Assembly: GCF_019455385.1 (NCBI RefSeq)
Contig: NZ_JACOFR010000005.1
Coordinates: 62,001-126,000, forward strand
Direction: 5' to 3'
Length of the DNA stretch: 64,000 bases
Source: Bradyrhizobium sp. BR 10289
Lineage (GTDB): Bacteria; Pseudomonadota; Alphaproteobacteria; Rhizobiales; Xanthobacteraceae
The position numbers and the translations under genes were made by a program. The notes under the pieces are model-generated. The model was not told where the DNA came from, ran no database searches, and saw nothing but the letters and a program-made list of their open reading frames with translations. Of the stretch, positions 16,709 through 25,173 are shown one piece after another; within the stretch, counting starts at the first letter, position 1; each line of letters opens with the position of its first letter.

Positions 16709-17797
16709 TCAGAATCCGTTGCGAAGCAGTGTCTGCAATTCGGCCTTGCCCAGGTTGCCAAGACCAAGCGTGTCGAGCATCCGGCCGCCTCGCGTAAAAT
16801 CGTCGTCGCAGATCGCGCCGCCGATGGCCAGGAAAGCCTTCGCCAGGGGCGTCGCAACGCCCGCTACGCGGGCGACGGATACCAGCAACGATAGCCCAAG
16901 CCGCAAATCTTCCCGCATGTAGCGGTGCTCGGTCAGAACAATGCGTTCGCGCCAGTCGCCGGAATCCGTCAGCCGGTCATGCGAGCCGCGACCATACATC
17001 CAGATCTCGCCTTCCTTGGCATAGTGATGGGCAAGCGGAAAGTGCGGCGCGCCGTATCCGAGCGCCTCGCGCACGGCGATCCGTTCGGCGTCGAGCGCGT
17101 CGGTGACCCGGCGGATCGCGGCTTGCGTTCCTTCCTTGTGGATATCCCAACGCTCGAAATGTTCGATCGGCCCCGCATTCATCACGATCAACGGCGGGTG
17201 GATGATGGGACCAGCGTTCATCAGCGCGCCGGATAGCGCGTCTCCACAGGGCTCGATCGCATCGGGGAAGGCGCGACCGATCACTTCGAGCGCGTGCGGC
17301 GCCTGATCGAGCGGGAAGACGCCGACCGGAAGCCGTTTGGCGCGGATCGTGATCGCAACCTCGAACGGCCCATGCTTGCGGGTGAGCCACGGTAGCGTGC
17401 CAGTTTCGGCAAAGCTCACCTTGGCACGGTTGCCGGCATCGCGTGCGGCCTGCGCGAAAATCATCGAGCCGAACGTCGCCGGTGGCAGGAACACCACCTG
17501 GCCATCCCGCAAATGCGGAGCAAGCCCGCGGGCGATGTCTGCTTGCGCGAAGGCCGGGGCAGGGCACAGGATCAGCTCGGCGCCGCTGGCGGCCTCGCCG
17601 ATATCGGTCGTGACAGACGCGAGCTTCACCTCGTGACGGCCGTTATGATCCTTGACCAGGATGCGCGAGCCCGCGGCACGATGTGCCGCGACCTGCTCCG
17701 CGTCGCGACGCCACAGCCGGACCTCATGTCCCGACAGCGCAAAATCGCCTGCGGCCGCGAAAGAGCCGTTTCCCCCACCCAGAACTGCAATCTTCAA
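16709..17797 (-). CDS. NAD/NADP octopine/nopaline dehydrogenase family protein
   Basis: 362 residues. AVLGGGNGSFAAAGDFALSG is an N-terminal nucleotide-binding motif of the opine/ketopantoate-reductase type. The C-terminal domain has MNAGPIIHPPLIVMNAGPIE and YGAPHFPLAHHYAKEGEIWM, the pattern of the octopine dehydrogenase C-terminal domain with its catalytic histidine. These enzymes reductively couple or oxidatively split amino-acid/keto-acid conjugates. In an acyl-CoA operon it is unusual, and could release an amine from a ring-derived intermediate (speculative). Its start overlaps the stop of the ligase gene by 4 bases. Confidence 0.85.
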   Translation of the reverse strand: MKIAVLGGGNGSFAAAGDFALSGHEVRLWRRDAEQVAAHRAAGSRILVKDHNGRHEVKLASVTTDIGEAASGAELILCPAPAFAQADIARGLAPHLRDGQVVFLPPATFGSMIFAQAARDAGNRAKVSFAETGTLPWLTRKHGPFEVAITIRAKRLPVGVFPLDQAPHALEVIGRAFPDAIEPCGDALSGALMNAGPIIHPPLIVMNAGPIEHFERWDIHKEGTQAAIRRVTDALDAERIAVREALGYGAPHFPLAHHYAKEGEIWMYGRGSHDRLTDSGDWRERIVLTEHRYMREDLRLGLSLLVSVARVAGVATPLAKAFLAIGGAICDDDFTRGGRMLDTLGLGNLGKAELQTLLRNGF

Positions 17798-19329
17798 GAC
17801 GCGTCTCCTTGCGTGCGCGACTGCGCATCAAGCTGCTTCAGCAGAAAATGCTGAACCTTGCCCAGCGCGGTGCGCGGCAGGTCGGTGACGAAGACGATGT
17901 CGCGCGGCACCTTGTAGCGCGCGAGCTGTGCCTGAATGTGCGCTCTCAGCTCATCCGCCTCGAGCCGGCATCCGGGCCGCCCGATGACATAGGCGATCGG
18001 CACTTCGTCCCAGCGCGGGTCTGGTCGGCCGATCACGGCGCATTCGCTGACATCGGGATGCTCGAGCAGGACGCGCTCGAGCTCGGCCGGATAGATGTTC
18101 TCCCCACCGGAAATGATCAGGTTCTTCTTGCGGTCCCGGACCCAGAAATAGCCGTCAGCATCGGACAAGCCGATGTCCCCGGTGCGATACCAGCCGTCGT
18201 GCAGCGCATCGCGCGTGGCGTCCGCATTGCCCCAATATTCGAAAAATACGTTGGGACCGCGCACCGCGATCTCACCCGGTGCGCCCGGCGGCACTTCTGC
18301 GCCGGTCTGATCAATCACCTTCGCTTCGCAGCACAGGCCGGCAAGACCGGTCGATCCTATACGGGAGCGATCTCCACCAAGGCGCGTGTAGACCGCAATG
18401 GGACAGGTCTCGGTCGAGCCGTAGACCTGAAGCACCGGCACGCCGCGAGCGACAAAGCGGTCGATCAGGTGCTGCGGCACGATAGTCGAACCGGTGGCGA
18501 GCGCCTTCAGCGATGACAGATCGGTGAAGGCCCAGTCGGGATGCTCGCTGAGGGCCTGGATGATCGCCGGCACCATCACGGTCAATGTTGGCCGCTCCCG
18601 TTCGATGGCTGCCAGCGCAGAATCCGGCGTGAAGCGGGCCTGGATTGTGACAGTCGCGCCAAGCTGAAGCGCCGGCGTGGTCTGGATGTTGAGACCGCCG
18701 ACGTGGAAGAACGGCAGCACGGTCAGCACATGATCGTCCGACGTCATGTTGTGCATGTGCTGGCTCATGACGCCGTTCCAGAACAGCGCTTCCTGGCGCA
18801 GCACTGCCCCCTTGGGACGTCCGGTCGTCCCCGACGTGTAGACGATGAGAAGCGGGCAGGCGAGATCGGTGTGCGGATTGCGGCCGCTGCCCTCACTGCG
18901 CTCCAGCAGCGCTTCGAATGTCGTGCCGTGCGGCGGCGCGAAATCGAAGCCGACGATGGCGGTCCCAGGTGCTGCTTGCGCAAGCTCCGGGAGGACTCTC
19001 GCAAAAGCTTGCTCGAGCACCAGCACCTTGGCGCCCGCATCGTCGAGAATGAAGAGTTGCTCGGCAACGGCCAGCCGCCAGTTCAAGGGCACCAGCATCG
19101 CCCCCAGCCGCGCGCAGGCATAGAGCAGAACGAGATAATCCGGCCGGTTCAGGCTCAGGATCGCAACGCGGTCGCCCCGACCGACGCCGAGTTCCTGCTT
19201 CAGGGCCGTCGCGGTCCGCTCGATCCGCGCGGCGAATGCCGCATAGCTCAGCCGCTTCCCCTCGAAGGCAATGGCCGTCTTGTCTGGCGTGAACGCCGCG
19301 TTGCGGTCGATCAGACTACAGAGGTCCAC
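17794..19329 (-). CDS. Acyl-CoA synthetase (AMP-forming, class I adenylate-forming)
   Basis: 511 residues using the GTG at 19329, three bases after the acyl-CoA dehydrogenase stop; the frame extends to 19389 but that would overlap the upstream gene. Motifs: P-loop YTSGTTGRPKGAVL, QVYGSTETCP, DGWYRTGDIG, DRKKNLIISGGENIYPAELE and the catalytic lysine in PRTALGKVQ. It forms an acyl-CoA from a carboxylate and ATP. Context suggests an aromatic or branched acid rather than a long-chain fatty acid, since the operon also encodes a dehydrogenase and a hydrolase. Confidence 0.9.
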   Translation of the reverse strand: MDLCSLIDRNAAFTPDKTAIAFEGKRLSYAAFAARIERTATALKQELGVGRGDRVAILSLNRPDYLVLLYACARLGAMLVPLNWRLAVAEQLFILDDAGAKVLVLEQAFARVLPELAQAAPGTAIVGFDFAPPHGTTFEALLERSEGSGRNPHTDLACPLLIVYTSGTTGRPKGAVLRQEALFWNGVMSQHMHNMTSDDHVLTVLPFFHVGGLNIQTTPALQLGATVTIQARFTPDSALAAIERERPTLTVMVPAIIQALSEHPDWAFTDLSSLKALATGSTIVPQHLIDRFVARGVPVLQVYGSTETCPIAVYTRLGGDRSRIGSTGLAGLCCEAKVIDQTGAEVPPGAPGEIAVRGPNVFFEYWGNADATRDALHDGWYRTGDIGLSDADGYFWVRDRKKNLIISGGENIYPAELERVLLEHPDVSECAVIGRPDPRWDEVPIAYVIGRPGCRLEADELRAHIQAQLARYKVPRDIVFVTDLPRTALGKVQHFLLKQLDAQSRTQGDAS

Positions 19330-19331
19330 CG

Positions 19332-20621
19332 TCAGTCGTCCGTTTCGCCGGCCTCGTACAACGCCTCGCGTCCGATCCGGTCGAGGCACAGCTCGGCCGT
19401 CCAGGGCAGCATCAGCGAGCCGCAGCGGCTGTCACGATAGATGCGCTCCAGGGGGAGCGATCGAAGCATGGCCTGGCCGCCGCAGGTGCGGATCGAGAGT
19501 GCTGCGAGCTCATTGGCGCCTTCCATGACGGAATATTGCGCAGCATAGGCGCGCAGCACCTGCTCTTTGCTTGGATTGGCGCGAGCCTCGGTTACGGCCT
19601 GGAACCAGATCGCCTTGATCTGCTCGAGCTTGATCTGCATTTGGGCGACCGCGATCTGCTTGGTCGGATACATCCGCCGCTTGACCGGCGGCACGCCCGG
19701 GACCTCGCCGCGCAGATAGCGCACGGTGAAATCATAGGCGGCCTGGGCGAGGCCCATATAGGTCGGCGACAGCGTCAGGAACATGTGCGGCCAGCGCATC
19801 GCGGCCTGGAAATAGACCCCGCGCGGCATGAGTGCCGAATCCTCGGGCACGAACACGTCCTTGAACAGGAGCGTCCGTGAGACGGTGCCGCGCATTCCGA
19901 GCGGGTCCCAGTCGCCGACGACGGAAACGCCTTGCGACTTCGCGGAAATGGCGAGGTAAAGCGTATTGCGGCGGGAGGCCTTCTCGCCTTCGCCGATCTC
20001 GGTGCAGAGCACGCCGTAATAGTCGGCGTGACCGGAGAGCGATGCAAAAATCTTCTTGCCGTTGACGATCCAGCCGCCCGCGACGGGCTTTGCCTCGGTG
20101 CCGAAAGCAACGCCGCCAGCGGCTGCCGCGCCACCTTCCGAGAAGGGCTGCGAGTAGATCGCTCCGTCTTCGATGATGCGCTTGTAGTGGACGGCGCGCC
20201 GCCGCTCGTGCTCGGCGCGGGTCTCCCCATCCATGTCGAGATCGTCGGCGAGCGGGCCCGACCATAGCGTCGAGCAGACATGCATGTTCCAGGTCAACGC
20301 CGTCGCGCCGCAATAGCGGCCGATCTCGGCGGCTGCCAGCGCATAGGTCTGGTAGTTCGCGCCGAGCCCGCCGTGCTTCTTGGGAACGGCGATGCCGAGC
20401 AGGCCGACGCGATGCAGGTCGCGATAATTCTCCGTCGGAAAGATCGCCTCGCGATCGTAAGTCGCTGCGCGGGCCGCGAACACGCTCTGTCCGATCTCGC
20501 GGGCGCGGGCGATGATGCCGGCTTGTTCGTCGCTCAGGCGAAATGCGACCGGATCGAAGATCGGAGCATCAAGCGCAACCTGGCCTGCTGCACCGATGGT
20601 CTTGCTGACTGGTATGGTCAT
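19332..20621 (-). CDS. Acyl-CoA dehydrogenase family protein
   Basis: 429 residues from the ATG at 20621. N-terminal helical domain (LHRVGLLGIAVPKKHGGLGA), beta domain (SQPFSEGGAAAAGGVAFGTE and GWIVNGKKIFASLSGHADYY) and a C-terminal helical domain. The flavin-dependent dehydrogenase fold is clear. Several features (GATALTWNMHVCSTLW, YGVLCTEIGEGEK) match the acyl-CoA dehydrogenase-like oxidases/monooxygenases seen in aromatic clusters, so it may act as an oxygenase rather than a classical dehydrogenase. It starts 7 bases after the hydrolase stop. Confidence 0.85.
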   Translation of the reverse strand: MTIPVSKTIGAAGQVALDAPIFDPVAFRLSDEQAGIIARAREIGQSVFAARAATYDREAIFPTENYRDLHRVGLLGIAVPKKHGGLGANYQTYALAAAEIGRYCGATALTWNMHVCSTLWSGPLADDLDMDGETRAEHERRRAVHYKRIIEDGAIYSQPFSEGGAAAAGGVAFGTEAKPVAGGWIVNGKKIFASLSGHADYYGVLCTEIGEGEKASRRNTLYLAISAKSQGVSVVGDWDPLGMRGTVSRTLLFKDVFVPEDSALMPRGVYFQAAMRWPHMFLTLSPTYMGLAQAAYDFTVRYLRGEVPGVPPVKRRMYPTKQIAVAQMQIKLEQIKAIWFQAVTEARANPSKEQVLRAYAAQYSVMEGANELAALSIRTCGGQAMLRSLPLERIYRDSRCGSLMLPWTAELCLDRIGREALYEAGETDD

Positions 20622-20628
20622 CGCTCGT

Positions 20629-21447
20629 TCATCCCAGTTTTGCGGCGACGGAATCCAGGAACCCGCCGAGAGCCTGATCGAAGGCGTCAGGTCGTTCAAG
20701 GTTTGCCAGATGACCGGTGCCGGCCAGCTCGACATATCGGGCCGCAGGAATGTAGGTCGCGGTCTTGGCCATCATGGGAGCGGGCGCATTGTTGTCCTTG
20801 GAGCCGGACAGCAACAGTGTCGGCACCGAAATGTCCTTGAGCGTGCTGCGCTGGTCGAACCCGATCAAGGCCAGCATCATGGCGCGATAGCTCGCCTCCG
20901 GCACGCTTGCCATGCACTCGCGCGCGAGTTCCATTCCTTTCGGATCGGGGTCGTCACCGACCAGCTCTTTCACCAGCGATGGCGCCAACGATTTCATCGT
21001 CTCACCGCGGTCGAGCGGCCCGAGCCGCGCCGCGATGAACGATTTCTGCCAATCGCCGTCGGCCTTGCCGAAGGCCGGGCTGGTCTGCGCCAGGACGATC
21101 GCACGTGCCAGTTTCGGCGATTGCACCAGCCATTTCTGCACGATCATGCCGCCGATCGAGTGGCCGACCAGAATGGGGTTCGCCGCACCGATTTGCGCGA
21201 TAAATTGCTGGAGCGCATCAGCCAGGGCAGCGATGCTGACGCTGGCGAGCGGGGCCGATCCGCCATAGCCCGGCATGTCCCACGCGATCGCGCGAAAACG
21301 GTTGCCGAATGTGGCAAGCTGTTGCCGCCAGGCCCGCGCGGCGCCGCCGATGCCGTGCAGGAAAATCAAGGGTGTCGCGCCAGGATCGCCGGCGGCTTCA
21401 TAGGCGAAGCGTCCGTCGTTTGTTATCATCGGCGCAGGCTGCGACAC
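20629..21447 (-). CDS. Alpha/beta hydrolase
   Basis: 272 residues. Oxyanion HGIGGAARAW, nucleophile elbow LVGHSIGGM (Ser97), an acid residue in SGSKDNNAP and the catalytic histidine in GTGHLANLE give a full triad. Length and motifs resemble 3-oxoadipate enol-lactonase and meta-cleavage-type hydrolases. NicD (N-formylmaleamate deformylase) belongs to the same fold, which is suggestive given the NicX-like gene 6 kb away but not diagnostic. This is the first gene of the minus-strand operon; an operator-like site lies 62 bases upstream of its start. Confidence 0.85.
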   Translation of the reverse strand: MSQPAPMITNDGRFAYEAAGDPGATPLIFLHGIGGAARAWRQQLATFGNRFRAIAWDMPGYGGSAPLASVSIAALADALQQFIAQIGAANPILVGHSIGGMIVQKWLVQSPKLARAIVLAQTSPAFGKADGDWQKSFIAARLGPLDRGETMKSLAPSLVKELVGDDPDPKGMELARECMASVPEASYRAMMLALIGFDQRSTLKDISVPTLLLSGSKDNNAPAPMMAKTATYIPAARYVELAGTGHLANLERPDAFDQALGGFLDSVAAKLG

Positions 21448-21508
21448 GCGACATCCTCTTGCTTGGCCCTGTGATGCTAACAGGCCTGTCGGCGATGGGA
21501 AGCGATAA

Positions 21509-21522
21509 TTTTATACTTAAAG
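21509..21522. promoter_or_regulatory. Putative MarR operator A (divergent hydrolase/SDR spacer)
   Basis: TTTTATACTTAAAG agrees at 11 of 14 positions with TTTGAAGCTTAAAG, the motif repeated upstream of the MarR gene itself. It lies 62 bases upstream of the minus-strand hydrolase operon. Confidence 0.5.
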
Positions 21523-21590
21523 CAATTTTCGGGCCGGTCGTCACGGCGCAGCTGCTTGCGATGGCCCCAGCGGACGCTTCGTTGCAAAAG

Positions 21591-21604
21591 CTTGAAGTTT
21601 AAAA
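21591..21604. promoter_or_regulatory. Putative MarR operator B (upstream of SDR)
   Basis: CTTGAAGTTTAAAA lies 44 bases before the SDR start and resembles the other copies (TTNAAGNTTAAA core). Confidence 0.55.
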
Positions 21605-21647
21605 TATATCGAAGCACAGGCCAGCAGCCAATTCAGGGAGATGATGC

Positions 21648-22409
21648 ATGTCCGGTTTGCCGCACTCGCCCCACGCGCTGGTGACCGGAGGCGGCCGCGG
21701 CATCGGTCGCGCGATCGCGGCATCACTCGTCGGCGCCGGCGCAACCGTGACGGTGCTCGGACGGAATGCTGCGACTCTCGAACAGGCCGTCAGCGCCGGG
21801 GCGGCGCATTTTTACGCCGTTGCCGATGTTTCAGACGAAGCTGCGCTCAAAGCCGCCGTCGCTGAGGCGAGCGCGCGAAAGCCGATCGACATCCTGGTTG
21901 CGAACGCCGGCAGTGCCGAGTCCGCGCCATTCGCGAAATCGGACAGCGCGATTTTTACGCGCATGATGGACGTCAATTTCATGGGCGTTGTCCATGCCGT
22001 CCGTGCCGTGCTGCCGGGAATGAAGGACCGCCCGTATGGCCGCATCGTCGCGGTTGCATCGACGGCCGGGCTCAAGGGCTATGCCTATGTAAGTGCCTAC
22101 GTCGCTGCCAAGCACGCCGTGGTTGGCCTTGTGCGTTCGCTTGCGCTCGAGATGGCGAGCAGCAACGTGACGGTGAATGCGGTCTGCCCCGGATTCACTG
22201 ACACCGATCTGGTCGCCGGGAGCATCGAGAATATCATGAAAAAGACGGGGCGAACCCGCGAGCAGGCGATCGCCGAACTCGCCAAGCATAATCCGCAGGG
22301 GCGGCTGATCTCGCCTCAGGAGGTGGCCGACGCCGTGCTGTGGCTGTGCGGCGAGGGCGCAGGTGCGATCACCGGTCAGGCGATTGCCGTTGCAGGCGGC
22401 GAAATCTAG
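21648..22409 (+). CDS. SDR family NAD(P)-dependent oxidoreductase
   Basis: 253 residues. Cofactor motif [22 protein letters not shown] (ILVANAGS), catalytic serine in [16 protein letters not shown] and the YVAAKHAV tetrad (Y-x-x-x-K) are intact; [20 protein letters not shown] and a [11 protein letters not shown] ending are typical of 3-oxoacyl-ACP reductase/3-hydroxyacyl-CoA dehydrogenase types. It probably interconverts a hydroxyacyl and an oxoacyl intermediate. It is divergent from the hydrolase operon, 30 bases upstream of the hydratase gene, with putative MarR sites on both flanks. Confidence 0.9.
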   Translation: MSGLPHSPHALVTGGGRGIGRAIAASLVGAGATVTVLGRNAATLEQAVSAGAAHFYAVADVSDEAALKAAVAEASARKPIDILVANAGSAESAPFAKSDSAIFTRMMDVNFMGVVHAVRAVLPGMKDRPYGRIVAVASTAGLKGYAYVSAYVAAKHAVVGLVRSLALEMASSNVTVNAVCPGFTDTDLVAGSIENIMKKTGRTREQAIAELAKHNPQGRLISPQEVADAVLWLCGEGAGAITGQAIAVAGGEI

Positions 22410-22438
22410 CGGCCAGGAACCAAGGAAAAGGACATCGC

Positions 22439-23275
22439 ATGAGCAGACCAGCCAATCCCGTCACGGTGCCGCTTGTGGACTATTCACCGCAGCATTTCCT
22501 GCTGGCGGTGGTCGACGGTGTTGCGACCGTGACGCTCAATCGCCCTGAAAGAAAGAATCCGCTGACCTTCGAGAGCTACCGTGAGCTCACCGATTTCTTC
22601 CGCGCCTGCGCATTCGACGACGAGGTCAAGGCCATCGTCGTCACCGGCGCCGGCGGCAATTTCTCCTCGGGCGGCGATGTGTTCGAGATCATCGGCCCGC
22701 TCGTGAAGATGGACACGAAGGGGCTGACCGCCTTCACTCGAATGACCGGCGATCTCGTCAAGGCGATGCGGACGTGCCCACAGCCGGTCGTGGCCGCCGT
22801 CGAGGGCATCTGCGCCGGCGCGGGCGCGATCATCGCCATGGCATCCGACATGCGCCTTGCGGCGAGCGGGGCCAAGGTGGCATTCCTGTTCAACAAGGTG
22901 GGTCTTGCCGGCTGCGATATGGGCGCCTGCGCGATCCTGCCGCGGATCATCGGGCAGTCCCGCGCCTCCGAATTGCTATACACCGGCCGGTTTATGACCG
23001 CGGAGGAGGGCGAGCGGTGGGGCTTCTTCAGCCGCATCGTGACACCCGAACAGGTGCTGCCTCAGGCGCAATTGCTGGCAAAGCAAATCGCCGAAGGGCC
23101 TAACTTCGCAAACACCATGACCAAGCGGATGCTGGCGATGGAATGGGCAATGTCGGTGGAGGAAGCCATCGAGGCCGAAGCGGTCGCTCAAGCCCTCTGC
23201 ATGACTACGGCGGATTTCGAGCGTGCCTTCGAGGCCTTTGCCAACAAGGTCAAGCCGGTGTTCCGGGGCGACTGA
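22439..23275 (+). CDS. Enoyl-CoA hydratase family protein
   Basis: 278 residues from the ATG at 22439 with AGGAAAAGG upstream. Crotonase motifs: [17 protein letters not shown], oxyanion-hole [13 protein letters not shown] and [20 protein letters not shown], then [20 protein letters not shown]. It hydrates or cleaves an enoyl-CoA in the same pathway as the SDR immediately upstream. Of the two usual catalytic glutamates, the position after the GLAGCDMG segment is Cys/Asp, so the reaction may differ from simple hydration; this should be judged on an alignment. Confidence 0.88.
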   Translation: MSRPANPVTVPLVDYSPQHFLLAVVDGVATVTLNRPERKNPLTFESYRELTDFFRACAFDDEVKAIVVTGAGGNFSSGGDVFEIIGPLVKMDTKGLTAFTRMTGDLVKAMRTCPQPVVAAVEGICAGAGAIIAMASDMRLAASGAKVAFLFNKVGLAGCDMGACAILPRIIGQSRASELLYTGRFMTAEEGERWGFFSRIVTPEQVLPQAQLLAKQIAEGPNFANTMTKRMLAMEWAMSVEEAIEAEAVAQALCMTTADFERAFEAFANKVKPVFRGD

Positions 23276-23297
23276 GCCCGGCTTTGCGCCCAATTAA

Positions 23298-23311
23298 GGC
23301 TAAGCCTAAAA
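23298..23311. promoter_or_regulatory. Putative MarR operator C (upstream of FAD monooxygenase)
   Basis: GGCTAAGCCTAAAA shares 11 of 14 bases with TTTTAAGCCTAAAA at 27200 and overlaps a TTAAGG half-site. It lies ~115 bases before the monooxygenase start. Confidence 0.5.
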
Positions 23312-23425
23312 GCTGGGCCGAGACCGGGCCGAGGACAGGGCGGAGGCGACAAAGCCGCTTGCGGCGGAGTGACCGCCCGTGCGACGTTAACCCCGTTGCC
23401 TGTGTATTGAGTGGAGTTGAGGGCG

Positions 23426-24676
23426 ATGAAGGCGATTATCGTCGGTGGCGGTATCGGAGGTCTCACGACGGCGTTGATGCTGCGTGCGCGCGGCATCGGA
23501 TGCGAGATTTTCGAACAGGCGGATACGATCCGCGAGCTCGGCGTCGGCATCAACACGCTGCCACATGCCATGCGCGAGCTTGCCGGTCTCGGCCTGCTCC
23601 AGAAGCTCGACGACGTCGCGATCCGCACCGATCAGCTCTACTACCTTAATCGTCACGGCCAGGAGGTCTGGCGTGAGGCCCGGGGTGTCGACGCCGGTCA
23701 CGACGTGCCGCAGTTCTCGATCCACCGCGGCCGCCTGCAAGGCGTCATCCATCGTGCCGTCGAGGAGCGGCTCGGAGTGGAGGCAATCCACACCGGTTGC
23801 CGCCTCGGCGCGTTCACGCAGGATGAGGGCGGGGTCACGGCGTACTTCTTCGATCGTGCCGGGGCGCATATCCACACCGCGCGGGGCGATATTCTGATCG
23901 GGGCGGACGGCATCCATTCGCGCGTGCGCGACACGCTGTTTCCGAACGAAGGGCCGCCGTGCTGGAACGGCCTGATGCTGTGGCGCGGTGCGCGCGATTG
24001 GCCGCTGTTCCTCACCGGCAAGTCGATGATCGTGGCCGGCGGCCTCAATGCCAAGGTGGTGATCTATCCGATCGCGGAGGGATCGAGCCCCGCGAGCCGC
24101 CTCACCAATTGGGCGGTGCTGGTGAAGGTCGGCGAAGGCAATGCGCCGCCGCCACGAAAAGAGGACTGGTCGCGGCCGGGACGGCGCGAGGAGCTGATGC
24201 CGCATGTGGCGCGCTTCTCGGTGCCCCATATCGACGTGAGGAGCCTGATCTCGGCAACGCCCGAATTCTACGAGTATCCGACCTGCGATCGCGATCCCTT
24301 GCCCTATTGGTCGTCGGGGCGCGTCACGCTGCTCGGCGATGCCGCGCATCCCATGTATCCCGTCGGCTCCAATGGTGCCTCGCAGGCGATCCTCGACGCA
24401 CGCTGCCTCGCCGATGCGCTTGTGCGCGCCGAGCATCCGCGCCAGGCTCTGGTCGAATATGAGAAGAAGCGCCTACCGATGACCGCGGACATCGTCCGCT
24501 CGAACCGGCGCGGCGGCCCCGAGGGCGTCATCGATGCCGTCGAGCAACTCGCCCCCGACGGCTTCGACAATGTCGACAACGTGCTGAGCTATTCCCAGCG
24601 CGAAGCGATCGTGCGCGGCTACGCCACCAAGGCCGGCTTCGCCGCGGTGCCGGGCCTTGCCGCGGTGCGCGCTTAG
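23426..24676 (+). CDS. FAD-dependent monooxygenase, PhzS-like
   Basis: 416 residues from the ATG at 23426. FAD-binding AIIVGGGIGGLTTALMLRAR (GxGxxG), the second FAD motif DILIGADGIHSRVRD and the third RVTLLGDAAHPMYPVGSNGA are all present. PhzS (phenazine monooxygenase) is closely recalled in LGVGINTLPHAM, FSIHRGRLQGVI and MLWRGARDWPLFLTGKSMIV. Group A enzymes of this kind hydroxylate an aromatic or N-heteroaromatic ring carbon or decarboxylate it. The gene stands alone on the plus strand with its own MarR-like site upstream, and converges with the cupin gene. Confidence 0.85.
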   Translation: MKAIIVGGGIGGLTTALMLRARGIGCEIFEQADTIRELGVGINTLPHAMRELAGLGLLQKLDDVAIRTDQLYYLNRHGQEVWREARGVDAGHDVPQFSIHRGRLQGVIHRAVEERLGVEAIHTGCRLGAFTQDEGGVTAYFFDRAGAHIHTARGDILIGADGIHSRVRDTLFPNEGPPCWNGLMLWRGARDWPLFLTGKSMIVAGGLNAKVVIYPIAEGSSPASRLTNWAVLVKVGEGNAPPPRKEDWSRPGRREELMPHVARFSVPHIDVRSLISATPEFYEYPTCDRDPLPYWSSGRVTLLGDAAHPMYPVGSNGASQAILDARCLADALVRAEHPRQALVEYEKKRLPMTADIVRSNRRGGPEGVIDAVEQLAPDGFDNVDNVLSYSQREAIVRGYATKAGFAAVPGLAAVRA

Positions 24677-24685
24677 CCCTCGCCG

Positions 24686-25144
24686 CTAGCCGGCGCCGGG
24701 AGGCGGCGGCAGGAAGTGGATGTTGAACTCGGCGGCCATGGCCACCACGTCCTCGGGCTTCTGCTCCTTCATGTTGTGCAGGCCCCAGAACAGGTCGAAC
24801 AGCTTTTTGGTCGGTGAGACCCAGAACAGCACCTTGGCGGTCTGGTCCGACTTGTTGAAGATGCCGTGCGGCACACCCATGCCGAGGCGGATCAGGTCGC
24901 CCGGCGTCGCCTGCGCCTCGGAATTGCCGAGCACGAAGTCGAGCTTTCCTTCCAGCATGTAGAGATACTCATCCTGGTCGGGATGAATGTGCGGCGGCAC
25001 GAATGTGCCCGGCGGGAGCGTCGCATGCCAGGAGAAGCTGTGCTCAGTATTGCTCTTTGGCACATAGGTCTGGCCAAGGATGTTCCAGGAGATTCCCTGG
25101 ATGCCCTCGTTGGCCCGGGTGATACCCGTGATTTCGCTCTTCAT
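24686..25144 (-). CDS. Cupin domain protein
   Basis: 152 residues. The cupin-2 motif is intact: LPPGTFVPPHIHPDQDEYLY (H-x-H...E) and PGDLIRLGMGVPHGIFNKSD (G-x-x-x-H), which should bind one metal ion. Such single cupins occur in aromatic degradation clusters as dioxygenase-like or sensor proteins; no substrate can be named. It ends 9 bases after the converging monooxygenase stop and lies 29 bases downstream of the solute-binding gene, probably in one operon with it. Confidence 0.85.
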   Translation of the reverse strand: MKSEITGITRANEGIQGISWNILGQTYVPKSNTEHSFSWHATLPPGTFVPPHIHPDQDEYLYMLEGKLDFVLGNSEAQATPGDLIRLGMGVPHGIFNKSDQTAKVLFWVSPTKKLFDLFWGLHNMKEQKPEDVVAMAAEFNIHFLPPPPGAG

Positions 25145-25173
25145 TGCACTCCTCCCTTGACGCGACGCGCGCC

